Below, in pieces: positions 45,622 through 56,800 of a stretch of DNA of 64,000 bases. Where the stretch lies: the NCBI GenBank assembly GCA_037176705.1, contig CM073907.1:12059001-12123000 (forward strand), in the 5' to 3' direction. Source of the stretch: Molossus alvarezi. Taxonomy: Eukaryota; Chordata; Mammalia; Chiroptera; Molossidae. Each line of letters starts with the position of its first letter. Position 1 is the stretch's first letter. Under the pieces are notes generated by a model, which ran no database searches, was not told where the DNA came from, and saw nothing but the letters and a program-made list of their open reading frames with translations. The position numbers were made by a program, and so were the translations under genes.

Positions 45622-45860
45622 TTTTATTTTATTTTTTTTTAAAGGGTTTATTTAGTTACTTTTAGTAGAGGGGTTTTTTTGGTTTGTTTGCTGTTGTTTA
45701 GATAGAGAGGAAGGGAGAAGGAGAGAGAGAGAAAAATCCATCAGCTGCCTCCTGCACACCCCCAACTGGGGATCGAGGCCACAACCTGGGCAGGGAATCC
45801 ATTCGGTGACTTTTTGGTGCCTGGGACCACACTCAATCCACTGAGCTACACCAGCCGGGC
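45622..45860 (-). mobile_element. SINE, subgroup B
   Basis: Reverse element with CCCCAACTGGGGATCGAGG, head ending CACCAGCCGGGC, T-rich tail. Confidence 0.87.
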
Positions 45861-45889
45861 CATTTTGTTACTTTTAAAAAGGAAATTTG

Positions 45890-46125
45890 TTGTCCAGCTG
45901 GTGTGGCTCTGTGGTTGAGTGTCAACCCATGCACCAAGAGGTCACTGGTTAGATTCCTGGTCAGAACACATGACCAGGTTGTGGGCTCGATCCCCAGTGG
46001 GGGACATGCAGGAGGTGGCCAGTCGATGTTCTCTCTCATCAATGTTTCCATCCCTTTCTCCCTCTCCTTTCCTCTCCCTTTTTCTCTCAAACCGATGAAG
46101 GGAAAAACATTTAAAAAGAAATAAT
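45890..46125 (+). mobile_element. SINE, subgroup B
   Basis: Head GTCCAGCTGGTGTGGCTCTG. Perfect 14-bp target duplication AAAAAGGAAATTTG (45876-45889 and 46126-46139). Confidence 0.94.
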
Positions 46126-46249
46126 AAAAAGGAAATTTGCATGGGTTTCTGTTGCTTCAGCACACGAAAAGGGATAAATCAAGTTTAGGCAGTTTTATTA
46201 ATTTTAGGGTATCTCCATGCAGTTGAGTACACTTCCTTTTTTTATATTT

Positions 46250-46467
46250 TTTGGTTAGGGTTTTTCCACCTCAGCAGTCAACAATTTTTGGCTGGCTAAT
46301 TCTTTGTTGTGGGGGCCGTCCTGTCATTCCAGTGTATTTATCAGCATCCCTGGCCTCAACCCACTACATGTCAGTACATTCCTCCAATTGTAATCCCAAA
46401 ATATCTGCAGATATGGTGACGTGTCCTCAGGGAGACACAAATCGCCTGTGGTCGAGAAGCACTGTTT
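46250..46467 (-). mobile_element. MER5A-type hAT-Charlie element
   Basis: Contains TTTTTGGCTGGCTAATTCTT, TGTTGTGGGGGCCGTCCTGT, CAGCATCCCTGGCCTC and TCGCCTGTGGTCGAGAAGCA, the MER5A consensus read in reverse. Non-autonomous and ancient. Confidence 0.85.
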
Positions 46468-46867
46468 TGGGCAACGTCTCTGTTCTGGCTGCTTGGGCTC
46501 CTGTTTGCTCAACAGGGAGCCTAGGAGGTCTCTGCTCACCCTCAGTATAGCTGTGACATATGGGGGGGGGGACTGAACCCCAGGGTATGAGGTGGGTGTT
46601 CAGCATTGACCATCCACAGACAAGCCACGGAGCATGGGCGTCAGGAAAGGCCTGAGACAACCAGGAAGGACAGGGACTGGGGCAGGCTCCTCTTTCCCAT
46701 GGCCACCAGCACTCCGACGCCCCCTGCTGGCTGGGCAGGACCTCGGGATGCTAGAGCATAGTTTTAGTGTGTTGCTTTCCATCAGTCCTGCTTGTTCATA
46801 AATGATTTAAAAGCAGTGGATGATAGTCTCCCTGAGTTCAAGGGAACTACATTGCTGGCCACATTTA

Positions 46868-47056
46868 TTTCATTGAGTGATTTGAGAGAGAGAGAGATGG
46901 AAACATCGATGAGAGAGAACATCGACCGGCCACCTCCTGCATGCCCCGCACTGGGGATCAGGCCCACCACCTGGGCATGTGCCCTGACCGGGAATCGAAC
47001 TGGCAACCTGGTGGTGCAGGGTCGACGCTCAACCACTGAGCCACACTGGCCGGGCC
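46868..47056 (-). mobile_element. SINE, subgroup B
   Basis: Reverse element. Target TGGCCACATTTA / TGGCCACACTTA. Confidence 0.93.
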
Positions 47057-47669
47057 ATGGCCACACTTAGATCTTTTGTTTTTTTAAAGCTCTGCTCAGC
47101 CCCCTTCCTCCTATAGGTGTGTCTTCTGTAACAAATACAAGTCTCCCCGGCCCTTTGCAGAGTTACAAGGTATACTGTCAGCAGGGACCTGGGCGAGATG
47201 GGATATGAACCTGGGGACCACTGTGAGGTGCTGAAGAACTTGGGGACAGGGTCAGAAAAATGTCAGTCCCTGGAAATAAAGCTGGTTTCAAACAGATGCA
47301 CCATGGCCGTGTCCGGCCAGCTGCAGAGAGCCTGCCTCCTTCCCAGGACACACGGATGGGAGAAGTTTGCCAGCGTATGGCCCAAGCAAGTCACTTCCCA
47401 CCCGTGAGACCCGGTCTGTGACATGACAGACTGAGAGGACCCATGACTGTCACAGAGCCACTCAAGGTCAGGACCTTCCAGCAGACACTCCACGTGGACA
47501 GTCCTTGTAACGGGGTATTCAGGCCTTAGGACTTTGCGAACAGGTGTCACCTCCCCGGTGCACGGTCCACCCCAGACAGCTGGCCCAATACCTGGGGGAG
47601 GGTACTTGTGCTCCAAGGCTGCCTGTTTGGCTTATTGTGCTGGTGCCCTTATTTCGGGTTCAGTTTTCT
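47057..47669. other. Spacer between SNRPA1 and PCSK6, nothing recognised
   Basis: No exon or repeat that I can name. A minus-strand frame of 117 codons at 47616-47263 has no domain and no splice context. Confidence 0.35.
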
Positions 47670-47868
47670 AAAAAATGTTTCTATTGACTTTCTTAGAGGG
47701 AGGAAGGGAGAGATAGAAACACTGATGTGAGAAACACTGATGGGCTGCCTCCTGCACGCCCCCTACTGGGGATCGAGCCCACAACCCTGGCACATGCCTT
47801 GACCGGGAATCGAACCGGGACCTCAGTCCATGGGACGGCGCTCCATCCACTGAGCCACCCAGCCAGGC
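47670..47868 (-). mobile_element. SINE, subgroup B
   Basis: Reverse element with CCCCCTACTGGGGATCGAGC, head ending GCCACCCAGCCAGGC. Flanks GGTTCAGTTTTCTAA / TGTTTCAGTTCTAA. Confidence 0.9.
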
Positions 47869-47969
47869 GTCTGTTTCAGTTCTAAACATGTTAGGATGTG
47901 GGCTCTTTAGGCAAAGAACTCTAGGGGCAAAACAGTGCCCTGCACCAGGGGCAGTTAGCAAGCTGCTGT

Positions 47970-48198
47970 TTTTGTTGTGAATTCTTACCTGAGGATATTT
48001 TTTCCATTGTCAGAAAGAATGGAACAGAGGGAGGGAGAGATGGAGGGAGGGAGGGAAGGAAAGAGAGAGAAAACCATCAATGTGAGAGAGACACGTCAAT
48101 TGGTTGCCTCCCGCATAACCCAACCAGGGCCGGGGTTCGAACCTGCGACCCTTGGTGCAGGGGCAGAAGCTCTAACCGCTGAGCCACACTGGCCAGAG
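47970..48198 (-). mobile_element. SINE, subgroup A, diverged
   Basis: Reverse element, tail TTACCTGAGGATATTTTT, head ending CACTGGCCAGAGC. Target AGCAAGCTGCTG on both sides. Confidence 0.9.
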
Positions 48199-48482
48199 CA
48201 AGCTGCTGGCTTAAATTCCTGTGTCATGGGGGAAACTGACTCTGTATCTGTTCAGCCGGGTCCGGTCTACTGTTTGCCGAACACACTCATGGCTTCACCG
48301 CCTGCTCCTGGCAGTCCTGGTGGATTCGTGCTCACGGTGGGCAGTGTCGGGTGTGTGACTTGCCATACTCCTCTGCGGAACGAGCCTGTCCCCGTGGCCA
48401 CACTGATGGGACCAGGTGAGCATTGATACGGCAGACTGACCACAGCCAAGCAGCAGCTTCAGAAAACTTGTTTAGGGGTTTC

Positions 48483-48756
48483 GCCCTGGCCGGTTTGGCT
48501 CAGCGGTTAGAGCACCAGCCTGCGGTCCTGAGAGACCCGGGTTCAGTTCCCGCTAAGGGCATGTACCTCGGTTACCTCGGTTGCAGTTTGTCCCCGGCTC
48601 TGGTCAGTCGTGCGGGTGGCAGCCACTCGATGTGTCCCTTTCACGTCGATGTTTCTCACTCTCTCTCTCTCTGTTCCTCTCTCTCCCTCCCACTCTACCT
48701 GAACAAAAAATGGAAAAATGTCCTCGGGTGAGGATAAAAAAAAAACAAAAAAAAAA
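48483..48756 (+). mobile_element. SINE, subgroup A, young-looking
   Basis: Near-consensus element with a 20-bp target duplication differing at one base (48462-48481 and 48757-48776, core GAAAACTTGTTTA). Carries a duplicated TACCTCGGT within the body. Confidence 0.95.
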
Positions 48757-49415
48757 GAAAACTTGTTTACGGGTTTGGATTTGTGCCGATTTCACCTGGG
48801 AGGTGCCGGTGGCCTTGCCGTTTGTCCCGCCCACTGGAGAGAGGACGCTGCTCCAATGCAGAGGGTCCAGGGGACATTAATGCTGCTCCTGGGGTTCCCC
48901 AGGCCCAGCTGCACCACTCCCTGAAATTCAGAGTCAACCCTGATTGGTGCGTGTCCTCTATTTGCAGCCGAAGGATTCCTAGCAGGTACGAGCTTCTGCC
49001 TGGGCAGAGAGGCCCTGGTAAAAAAAAAAAAATGCCTGCAGCATGGAACCTGTGGGTGCAGGGATTCCCGTCTTTGTGCAGCAGACCCGCTGGGACCTAA
49101 TTAAGTCACACCTGGCAGCGTTAGGAGGCTGCCATCTGGGACAGAAAGAAAGGAGGGTCCCTGTACCCAGCGCCCTCCACCCCGCCAGGCTTTTGTGGCC
49201 TGAAGAGGGTGTGTGTGCCATAGGACACCGTAGGGCTGACTCTGGAATTCCTCCCATGACTCTTACACCGACACCCGCTCAAACTCAGAGACCTCCTGCG
49301 TTGATGGCAGGGGTCTCCGGAAACCACGGGTACGGCCCCATGCACACCTGGCCCGCACGGTGCATCACCGCGCCTCGGAAACAAACAGGCTCCTTCGCTG
49401 TGGGCTGTTAACTCT

Positions 49416-50712
49416 TTTATTCATTTAGGGTTAACACTGTGTTCGCTCTGTGGATTTCCTCTTCGGAGTTGTGGATTCGATCAACACCTGCGGGGCTCCC
49501 CCAGCACACAGGGACAAGTCGGGTGCGTTCCGGTCAAAGGGGGAGCAGGACGACACGGAGAAGGTAGAAGCTCGAAGAAATTTAAGGCAAATGTTACTCC
49601 CGTGTTACAGGGAGCCTCGATCAAGCAGGTCTGTGCATTTCAATGAAAATATATGAAATATTTGTCAAAATAATTAACGTCGGTAAAAATCAGAACATGT
49701 AGCTTATAAAATGCCGACACAGGTTTGGCAGAAAGAGATCCCCGTGTGGTTAGGCTCACAGGACACGCAGACACAGGGACAGCCACCGTGAGAACGAGTC
49801 TCCCGGACAGCAGAGGCCAAAAGTGTTCTGACAGCGATTCCGCGAGATGGGATGCGCCCGGGTAACAATCCCTGGGCTGGGCTTACACCTCGGTAAGAGG
49901 AATTGCTTGGTCACTGGGCACCCTTTGGCTGGCCCCCGGGACACCTCCTGGGGACCCTCCTCAGGAGGCTCTGCGTCAGGTGGAAGTGGGCATTCGGGCC
50001 ACGAGACTCCTAGAGACACAGACAGAAGGTGGTAACAGGGGCGTCCGGCTCCCTGAAAGGGGGGTGCTCCCGGGAAGGCCCTTCCCTCCGGGTTTGGGTG
50101 CTGACTCTGAGACGCCACAGCCATGTTAAAAGTCACTGACTATGTAGAAATAGACGCTCTATCCCCGGTGGTCAGTTTATGCCCCCCAAATCTATCTTAT
50201 GTACAGCCTGACCGAACCACCCCCACTGCTCTGTGGCAGCTGGAGGAACAGGTGGGGGGCTCGGCTCGGCCCTTCATCACGCGTGGGGACAGCCAGGCTC
50301 TGCGGGCTGAGATTTGCTCTGGAGAGGTCGAAAGCCCGGGGAAAGGGTGATGCGTGAGGCCAAGGGTCCTGACTTTCAGCTTTGGTCTTGAAGATTCAGT
50401 AACTCATGGTCCCAGAGCTGCTCCGAAGCTGTGTGTCCCCAGGACCCGTGTGGCTCCCGTTCGGAATCTGCCAGAAGGATGCGGCCAGCAAGAGGTGTTT
50501 GCGGGGACATCACCATCTTAGGGACACCTCCTGGAGCCCACCACCCACCTGGTCTGGGTGCCCACAGGCGGCTGCAGGACTTGGCTCCTGGGAGAGAAAC
50601 TGTCAGACGCAGGGTGCCGCCCCGGGAACAGGCTTGGCCCACAGTCGGGAGGCAGGAGGACGGACAGACGGACGACGGGAGCGGCCTGGCCCTGGCGGGC
50701 GGCCGGGCGCCC
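49416..50712 (-). other. PCSK6: PCSK6 3' UTR ending at AATAAA
   Basis: No coding signal between the PCSK6 stop and a minus-strand AATAAA at 49421-49416. I take this 1.3-kb stretch, which lacks recognisable SINEs, as the 3' UTR. The absence of SINEs in a window this dense supports it. The exact cleavage site is inferred. Confidence 0.6.
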
Positions 50713-50810
50713 CTACCCGGCCCGGAGGCATGTGCGGCAGCAGAACTGAGTGAACAGCTTCCGTTCGCAGAGCCGGTTGGACTTCACCATCTCGCAGAAA
50801 GTCTCGTCAG
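50713..50810 (-). CDS. PCSK6: PCSK6 terminal coding exon (PLAC domain)
   Basis: Acceptor GCCCCAG|CTGACGAG. Encodes DETFCEMVKSNRLCERKLFT and then QFCCRTCLRAG, with TAG at 50715-50713. The five cysteines fit the C-terminal end of the PLAC module. Confidence 0.96.
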
Positions 50811-53800
50811 CTGGGGCCGCCAGGAGAGAGAAGGGGGACGCGTCACACCTGGGGGCCTGCCCGACTGACCCCACCATCCCACTGTGCCGGCCCGATGGCG
50901 TGCCAGGCCAGGGTTTGGGGGACACAGAGGGAGTGAGGGTGGCGGCCAGGGCAGCCCTCAAGGCCACGCCTGTGACACGTGAGCAGCCCGGCGTGGCAGA
51001 GGCGCCACAGGGCATGAGTCCTGGAGACGCACGAGGGCTCCGTGGGAGTGGGGTAAAATGGGCGGAGTCTGGGAGAACATCTGGGCTGTGCCTGGGGTCT
51101 CACTGCCCACGTGCACCTGTGTCCCGACAGCTGTGCCGAGGGGAGACGCAGAGGGAGCCTGAGGGTGCAGGGGCAGGCCTGGAAGGGGCAGGGCCGGGGA
51201 GCCCGCACACCTGCCTCCCCCTGGCTTTGGGGACGTGTTGCCATTCCTGCGATCTGCCTCACTTTCCTGGGCTGGACACATCATGACTCGGGTGCGTGAC
51301 TTTCTAAGGAGGGGGCTTCCCGGCCTTTGAAAGACCCCCCAGATCGGTCTCGGGTCTCCTCTGAGTTCCTGTTCTCACAACGCGCCCGTCTCCCGATCTG
51401 CTGCGAGAACAGGGTTCTCCCTGTGGTCCACGGGCCTGGACTGGGGGCTCTGAGACCTCAGGCCCCCGGACTGGAGAGAGGCCGGCGGGCCGAGCCCCCC
51501 AGGGCCGCCCCGTAAGCCCCTAAGGCCCAGGCTGGAGCTCACCGTTGCTGCAGGTGTGGTTGGCGAGGCAGGAGCTCCCCAGCTGCGTGAAGCCCGCCTT
51601 ACATCGGCTGCAGTTCCTGCTGGAGCCTTCGCAACTCAGGCAGCTCTCATCACACCTGTGCGGGGACACGGGTGCCGCTGCCATCTGGGGAGGAGGCCCG
51701 CCGCGCCAGGCCCCCACCCCCGGACCTGAAGCCCTGGCCAAGGTTCGCGTGTCCTGCTGCCCATTGACCAGCAGCACTGTCCCAGGAGGGCGGAGGCGCT
51801 CAGGGCCAGGTGGCAGGAGCCGAGGACAGGCCGAGTGTCCGGGACGCCACTCTCCTGGACATTCTCAGGCACTCGGGGTTCTGAATGAGGCTCCCCCAGG
51901 GATGCGACCAACCTGGTCCTGGAGCTGGCCCGGGGCTGCTGCTGCCCACCAGGCTCAGCTTCCTGCCCTGGAGATGGGACCCAGGGCTATTTCTAAGACA
52001 GTACTGTGCCCTCAGGGGAGGGTTGGCACACTCGGGCTCTCGCCACCTCTAGCAGTTTAGTGGAACAGTCACACTCCTGTCTACGTTGTCGTGTGTGGGG
52101 ATTAAGTAGCTGGGACAGACGTATGGCCGGCAAAGCCCGAACTACGGACTGTGGGCCCTTCACTAAAGAAGCTGAATGTGCACCTGTCTGCTCTGGGCCG
52201 AGCATGGGCCTGGGCTGGACCTGCTGCCTTTTCTGAGTCCAACTCCCAGTGACAGGGTCTCCACCGCTCCGGGCTGCTGCCCACCTTCATTCCCAATGAC
52301 GCAGGCGGGAGCTTCCGTGGTCTGCTCCTGGGCGTGAGCACCGCCAGCCAGGCCCTGGGACCTGCTTCCTGCCCTGGCCCAGCTACACGGTGCCTGGCAC
52401 ATGGTGCCCAGCACACGGTGCTCAGCTACAAGGTGCCTAGCTACACAGTGCCCGGCACACGGCGCCCAGCTACACGGCACCCAGCTACACGGTGCCCGGC
52501 ACACAATGCCCAGCTACGCGGCGCCCAGCTACACGGTGCCCGGCACACGGTGCCCAGCTACGCGGCGCCCAGCTACACGGTGCCTGCTGAAGAAACAAAC
52601 GCTCCTTAAATGGACAAAGGTGTGACAGCCCCAACTAGCTGTGACCTTGGCAAGTCTGACCTGCAGGGGTCCCTCCTCCGTAAACAGTTCCTGTTTGCCC
52701 ACCAGACCCACCTGGTGTGAACTGCGGCACCCCCTTCCCCCAGCTCCCTGGCAGGAGGGCTACCAGACTCCGCCCTCCTGCCACCCCTGGGCTGGCACAG
52801 GCAGCCCCCCACCCCCCCGGACACGTACCTGCGGCACACCCTGTGGGGCAAGCCCGGCATCTCCTCCGGGTAGTAGCCCTCGCCGCAGGCGGGCACACAC
52901 TTCCAGTCCTGGAAGTACGCCGCACAGTGAATGCAGTCCTCTCTGCCGGGGCCTGGGTGCAGGAAAGAGGCAGCCGTCAGGGCCCTCCCGCCCCGGGTCC
53001 CAGGCCGCTGTGCACGTGCCCAGGCCACCACCGCAGCCAGATTTCCAGGGGCCCACCTGTGTCTGCACTGGGCCCTCCTCACCCACTCCTGGGAGGGACG
53101 AGGCGTCAGAGTCCATTTCACAGATGGGAACACGGAGGCAGGAGCCAAGCGTAGCACAGCCCCCCCGCCCCCAGCCCCCCACGGCCCAGGCCGCGTTCAT
53201 GGACCCTGATTCCAATGCTTCCTTTCCCGGCAGGCCTCGGCCCTGCTTCCGCTGGAGCCCGCCACCCTCGGCTTCTTGCACTTGAAGTGTGGCGGGACCA
53301 GCGGGGTGGTGGGTGCCCTCTGGCTGCGGAGGCTGTGAACTGCTCTGCCCGGGAGCTGTCTGTCTGGGGGCAGGCCCTTGCTCAGAAAGGACCTGAGATG
53401 CCATGTGACAGAGATTCAGACACGGCAGGTGGATTCTGGTGGTGGAGGGAAGAGACTTTTTAAAACATGGCCCTGGCCCTGACCGGTTTGGCTCAGCGGT
53501 TAGAGTGCTGGCCCGCGGACCGGAGAGGCCCGGTTCGGTTCCCGCTAAGGGCATGTACCTTGGTTGTGGTTTGTCCCCAGCCCCGGTTGGGGTCGTGTGG
53601 GTGGCAACCAGTCAATGTGTCTCTCTCACATTGATGTTTCTCTCCCCCTCTCTCCCTCCTGCTCTATCTGAAGATAAATGCAAAAATGTCCTCAGGTGAG
53701 GATTAAAAAAATAAATAAAACATGGCCCTGGCCTGGCCGGTGTGGCTGCATTGGTGAGAGGTGTCCTGTGCACAGAGGGTTGGGGGTTCAATTCTTGGTC

Positions 53801-56800
53801 ACCTATGGGGGGTAGCCAATGGATGTTTCTCTCTATTACCGGTGTTTCTCTCTCTCCTTCTCCCTTCCTCTTTCTCTAAACCCAATTGAACCATATTCAA
53901 TAATAATTAAATTATCTAGTGTCTTGCTGGCCAGTTTGGCTCAGCAGTTGGAGTGTCGGCCTGCAGACCAGAGAGTCCCAGGTTTGGTTCTCGCTAGGGG
54001 CACGTACCAAAAAAAAAAAAAAAAATTAAAATAAGGTCACCGGTTCGTTGTGTGGTCAGGGCACATACCCAGGTTTCGGGCTTGATCCCCAGTAGGGGGC
54101 GTGCAGGAGGCAGCCGATCAATGTTTCTCACTGATGTTTCTCTCTCTCTCTCCCTTCCTCTCTCTCTCTCTCAAATCAATAATAACTTTTTTTAAATAAG
54201 AAAAAACAGAGGAGACTTCAGTTGAAATGCATCTGAGCCCACAGACTCTCACATCCAAGCAGAAACAACTCACAGCGTGAAACCGCATAAAACGCACGCT
54301 CGGCCGTTCTGCATAACGACCGTGCCTGGAAGACACCTTCGCTATCGTCTTGCTGGGGATCACAATACACATAAAACTGTTTACAGAGCTCTCTTCCCGT
54401 GGAAGAAAGCATGCAGAGTGAGTGAAGCTAGGTACAAGAACGACAGCAGTGTTTTGACCCTCGTCTGAGGACATGGTTTTCATTGATTCTCGAGAGAGGA
54501 AGGGAGACAGGGGGAGAGAGAGAGAAACATCGATGTTAGAGTGGAACAGTGATCGGTTGCCTCCTGTAGGCGCCCCAACCAGGGATTGAAGCCCCAACCT
54601 GGGCACGTGCCCTGACCAGGAATCGAACCTGCAACCCTTCTGTGCACAGGACGACTCTAACCACCGGCCAGGGCACGGCAATATTTTAAAAAGCCTCTTC
54701 CCTTCTCCACCAGAATGGACCCGCCGTGCCTGAGTCTCTGTCACCTGGCATCTCAGGGCCTTTCCGGCAAGGACGGGGCCTCCGGACAGAAGCTCACGCG
54801 CAGTTAGCGGCCGCTGCAGCCGGGGGGCACCCACCGCCCGGCCGGGCTTCCGAGGCTGGGAAACCCAGGCTGCTCTTTGGGCTTTTCTTTTTGACGTGTA
54901 AAATGGTGATAAAACGTCTACAGCGTAAAACTGACCGTGTATGGACCATGACCAGGTACACACTGGGGCGGCCATCACCCCCAGCCACCGCTCCAGCCCA
55001 GAGCCTTTCTATCTCCCCAAACTCAAACTTCGTGTCTACGAACAGTGACCCGTGCCCCCCACCCCCTGCTCTCGGTGGGTCTCTGTGATTTAATGCTGCG
55101 AAGCCCATGGCAGCCCAAGAGGTCCCGAGGGAAGCCACCCCCTGGCCCGAGGCCCGTGCAGGCGACGGACTCACCCACGCAGGTCTTGCAGCTGGGGTGG
55201 CACATCCCGCACTTGACCAGCTCCGAGTCAAAGTAGGTGCCTGGCTCGCAGTCTGGAACGCAGCTGCCCCGTGCGAGGCTGCGGAAGGAGCACAGGGCAG
55301 GTTCCTAGTCCCTTCCAAGTTTGAATTCAATGATGATCTGCCCTCAAACGGCCCTTGTGAGTGGACAGGGAAGTTGCCAACGCGCAGCTCGGTGTCCACT
55401 CGGGCTCTGAGCTAAGGACAGCGGGGAAGCTGTCCCGAAACACCTGGGGTCCCGCTGGAGGTGTCGCCCTGGGACTTAAAGCTGAGCCTCCGCCTTGGGG
55501 GGCCGGCGGGACCCAGCACCACCTCCAGAGCCCAGTGGCCTGGTCCCGGTGCGGATGGCCGAGTCCTCACATTCTCTCCTGGTCAGCGATGGCTTCACTG
55601 ACGTCAGTCGAACTTGAACCCGAACCCCAAGAGGAGAATGAGCATGTGTGGGCGGCCCCTGGTGCCAGGCCACCGCAGTGCCCAGGAGGGTGTGGGTCCT
55701 GGAATTCGGGGGAGATGGCGGGGTCCCCATGGACTGGGTGCCCAGGGCTCTTCCTCATCAGGGAGCCAGGGCTGCCGTGACAAACACTGAAATCCAGCCT
55801 TTGAATGCAAATTCTCCTGCACTGGTCGCCCTAGAGAGGTGGCGGGCGGGAGACAGCTTTGCGGGGACAGCGACAATCTGAGGCCACAGCTTAAGGAGGA
55901 CCTTGGGCAATAAAGGGAGCTTTCTGCGGCTTATGGCCGAGGGTAAAACCCCTGCTTCCGTTTGTGTGGCCGCTGCGTCTTCCCCCCGTGACACTGTGCC
56001 CGGGGCGGCTGACCTCCTCTTCCACAGGACCCGCAGGACCAGAGAGGAGCTCCGGGCCCCTCCCGCAGCCCCCCGGGAGGTGGGTTCCCATGAGTGGAAG
56101 CCTTGGATCCTGCCCTGACACCTTCAGGTTCCAGCCTGGGGTGAAGGAGCCCTGATCGGAGGTGACATCACAGCCGCACCCCCAGGCCCCCAGCTGTGGC
56201 CAGCTCAGTGTCCCCTTTGTCTTCTGGGGGCCGATCCTGTCACTGCTAACCCTGCCTTGACCAGCTAGCAGGTTTAAATGACGACAGGTGTGACGACAGG
56301 TGTGACACGTGGCCCCGGGGCCCTCCATACTGGGATTAGACACGCTTCTCCTCTGACCTTCAACCAGATCCGGAAGAGGGGGCAGGCTAAGGGGACCCCA
56401 CTAAGGCAGCAGCGACCTGCTCCCCAGGGAAGCGGTTTCTCTCCCTGGTTAGAAAAGTGGGTCATGTTAGTGTCCAAATCAGAGGCTGCTGTGAAGATGA
56501 AGCAAGGCCCTGCTGGAGGGACAGCCGAGACACAGCCTGCATCTCTGCTCCCTCACCCCTGCTGGAGGGACAGCCGGGACACAGCCTGCATCTGCTCCCT
56601 CACCCCTGCTGGAGGGACAGCCGGGACACAGCCTGCGTCTGCTCCCTCACCCCTGCTGGAGGGACAGCCGGGACACAGCCTGCGTCTGCTCCCTCACCCC
56701 TGCTGGAGGGACAGCCGGGACACAGCCTGCGTCTGCTCCCTCACCCCTGCTGGAGGGACAGCCGGGACAGAACCTGCGTCTGCCCACTCACCCCTGCTGG

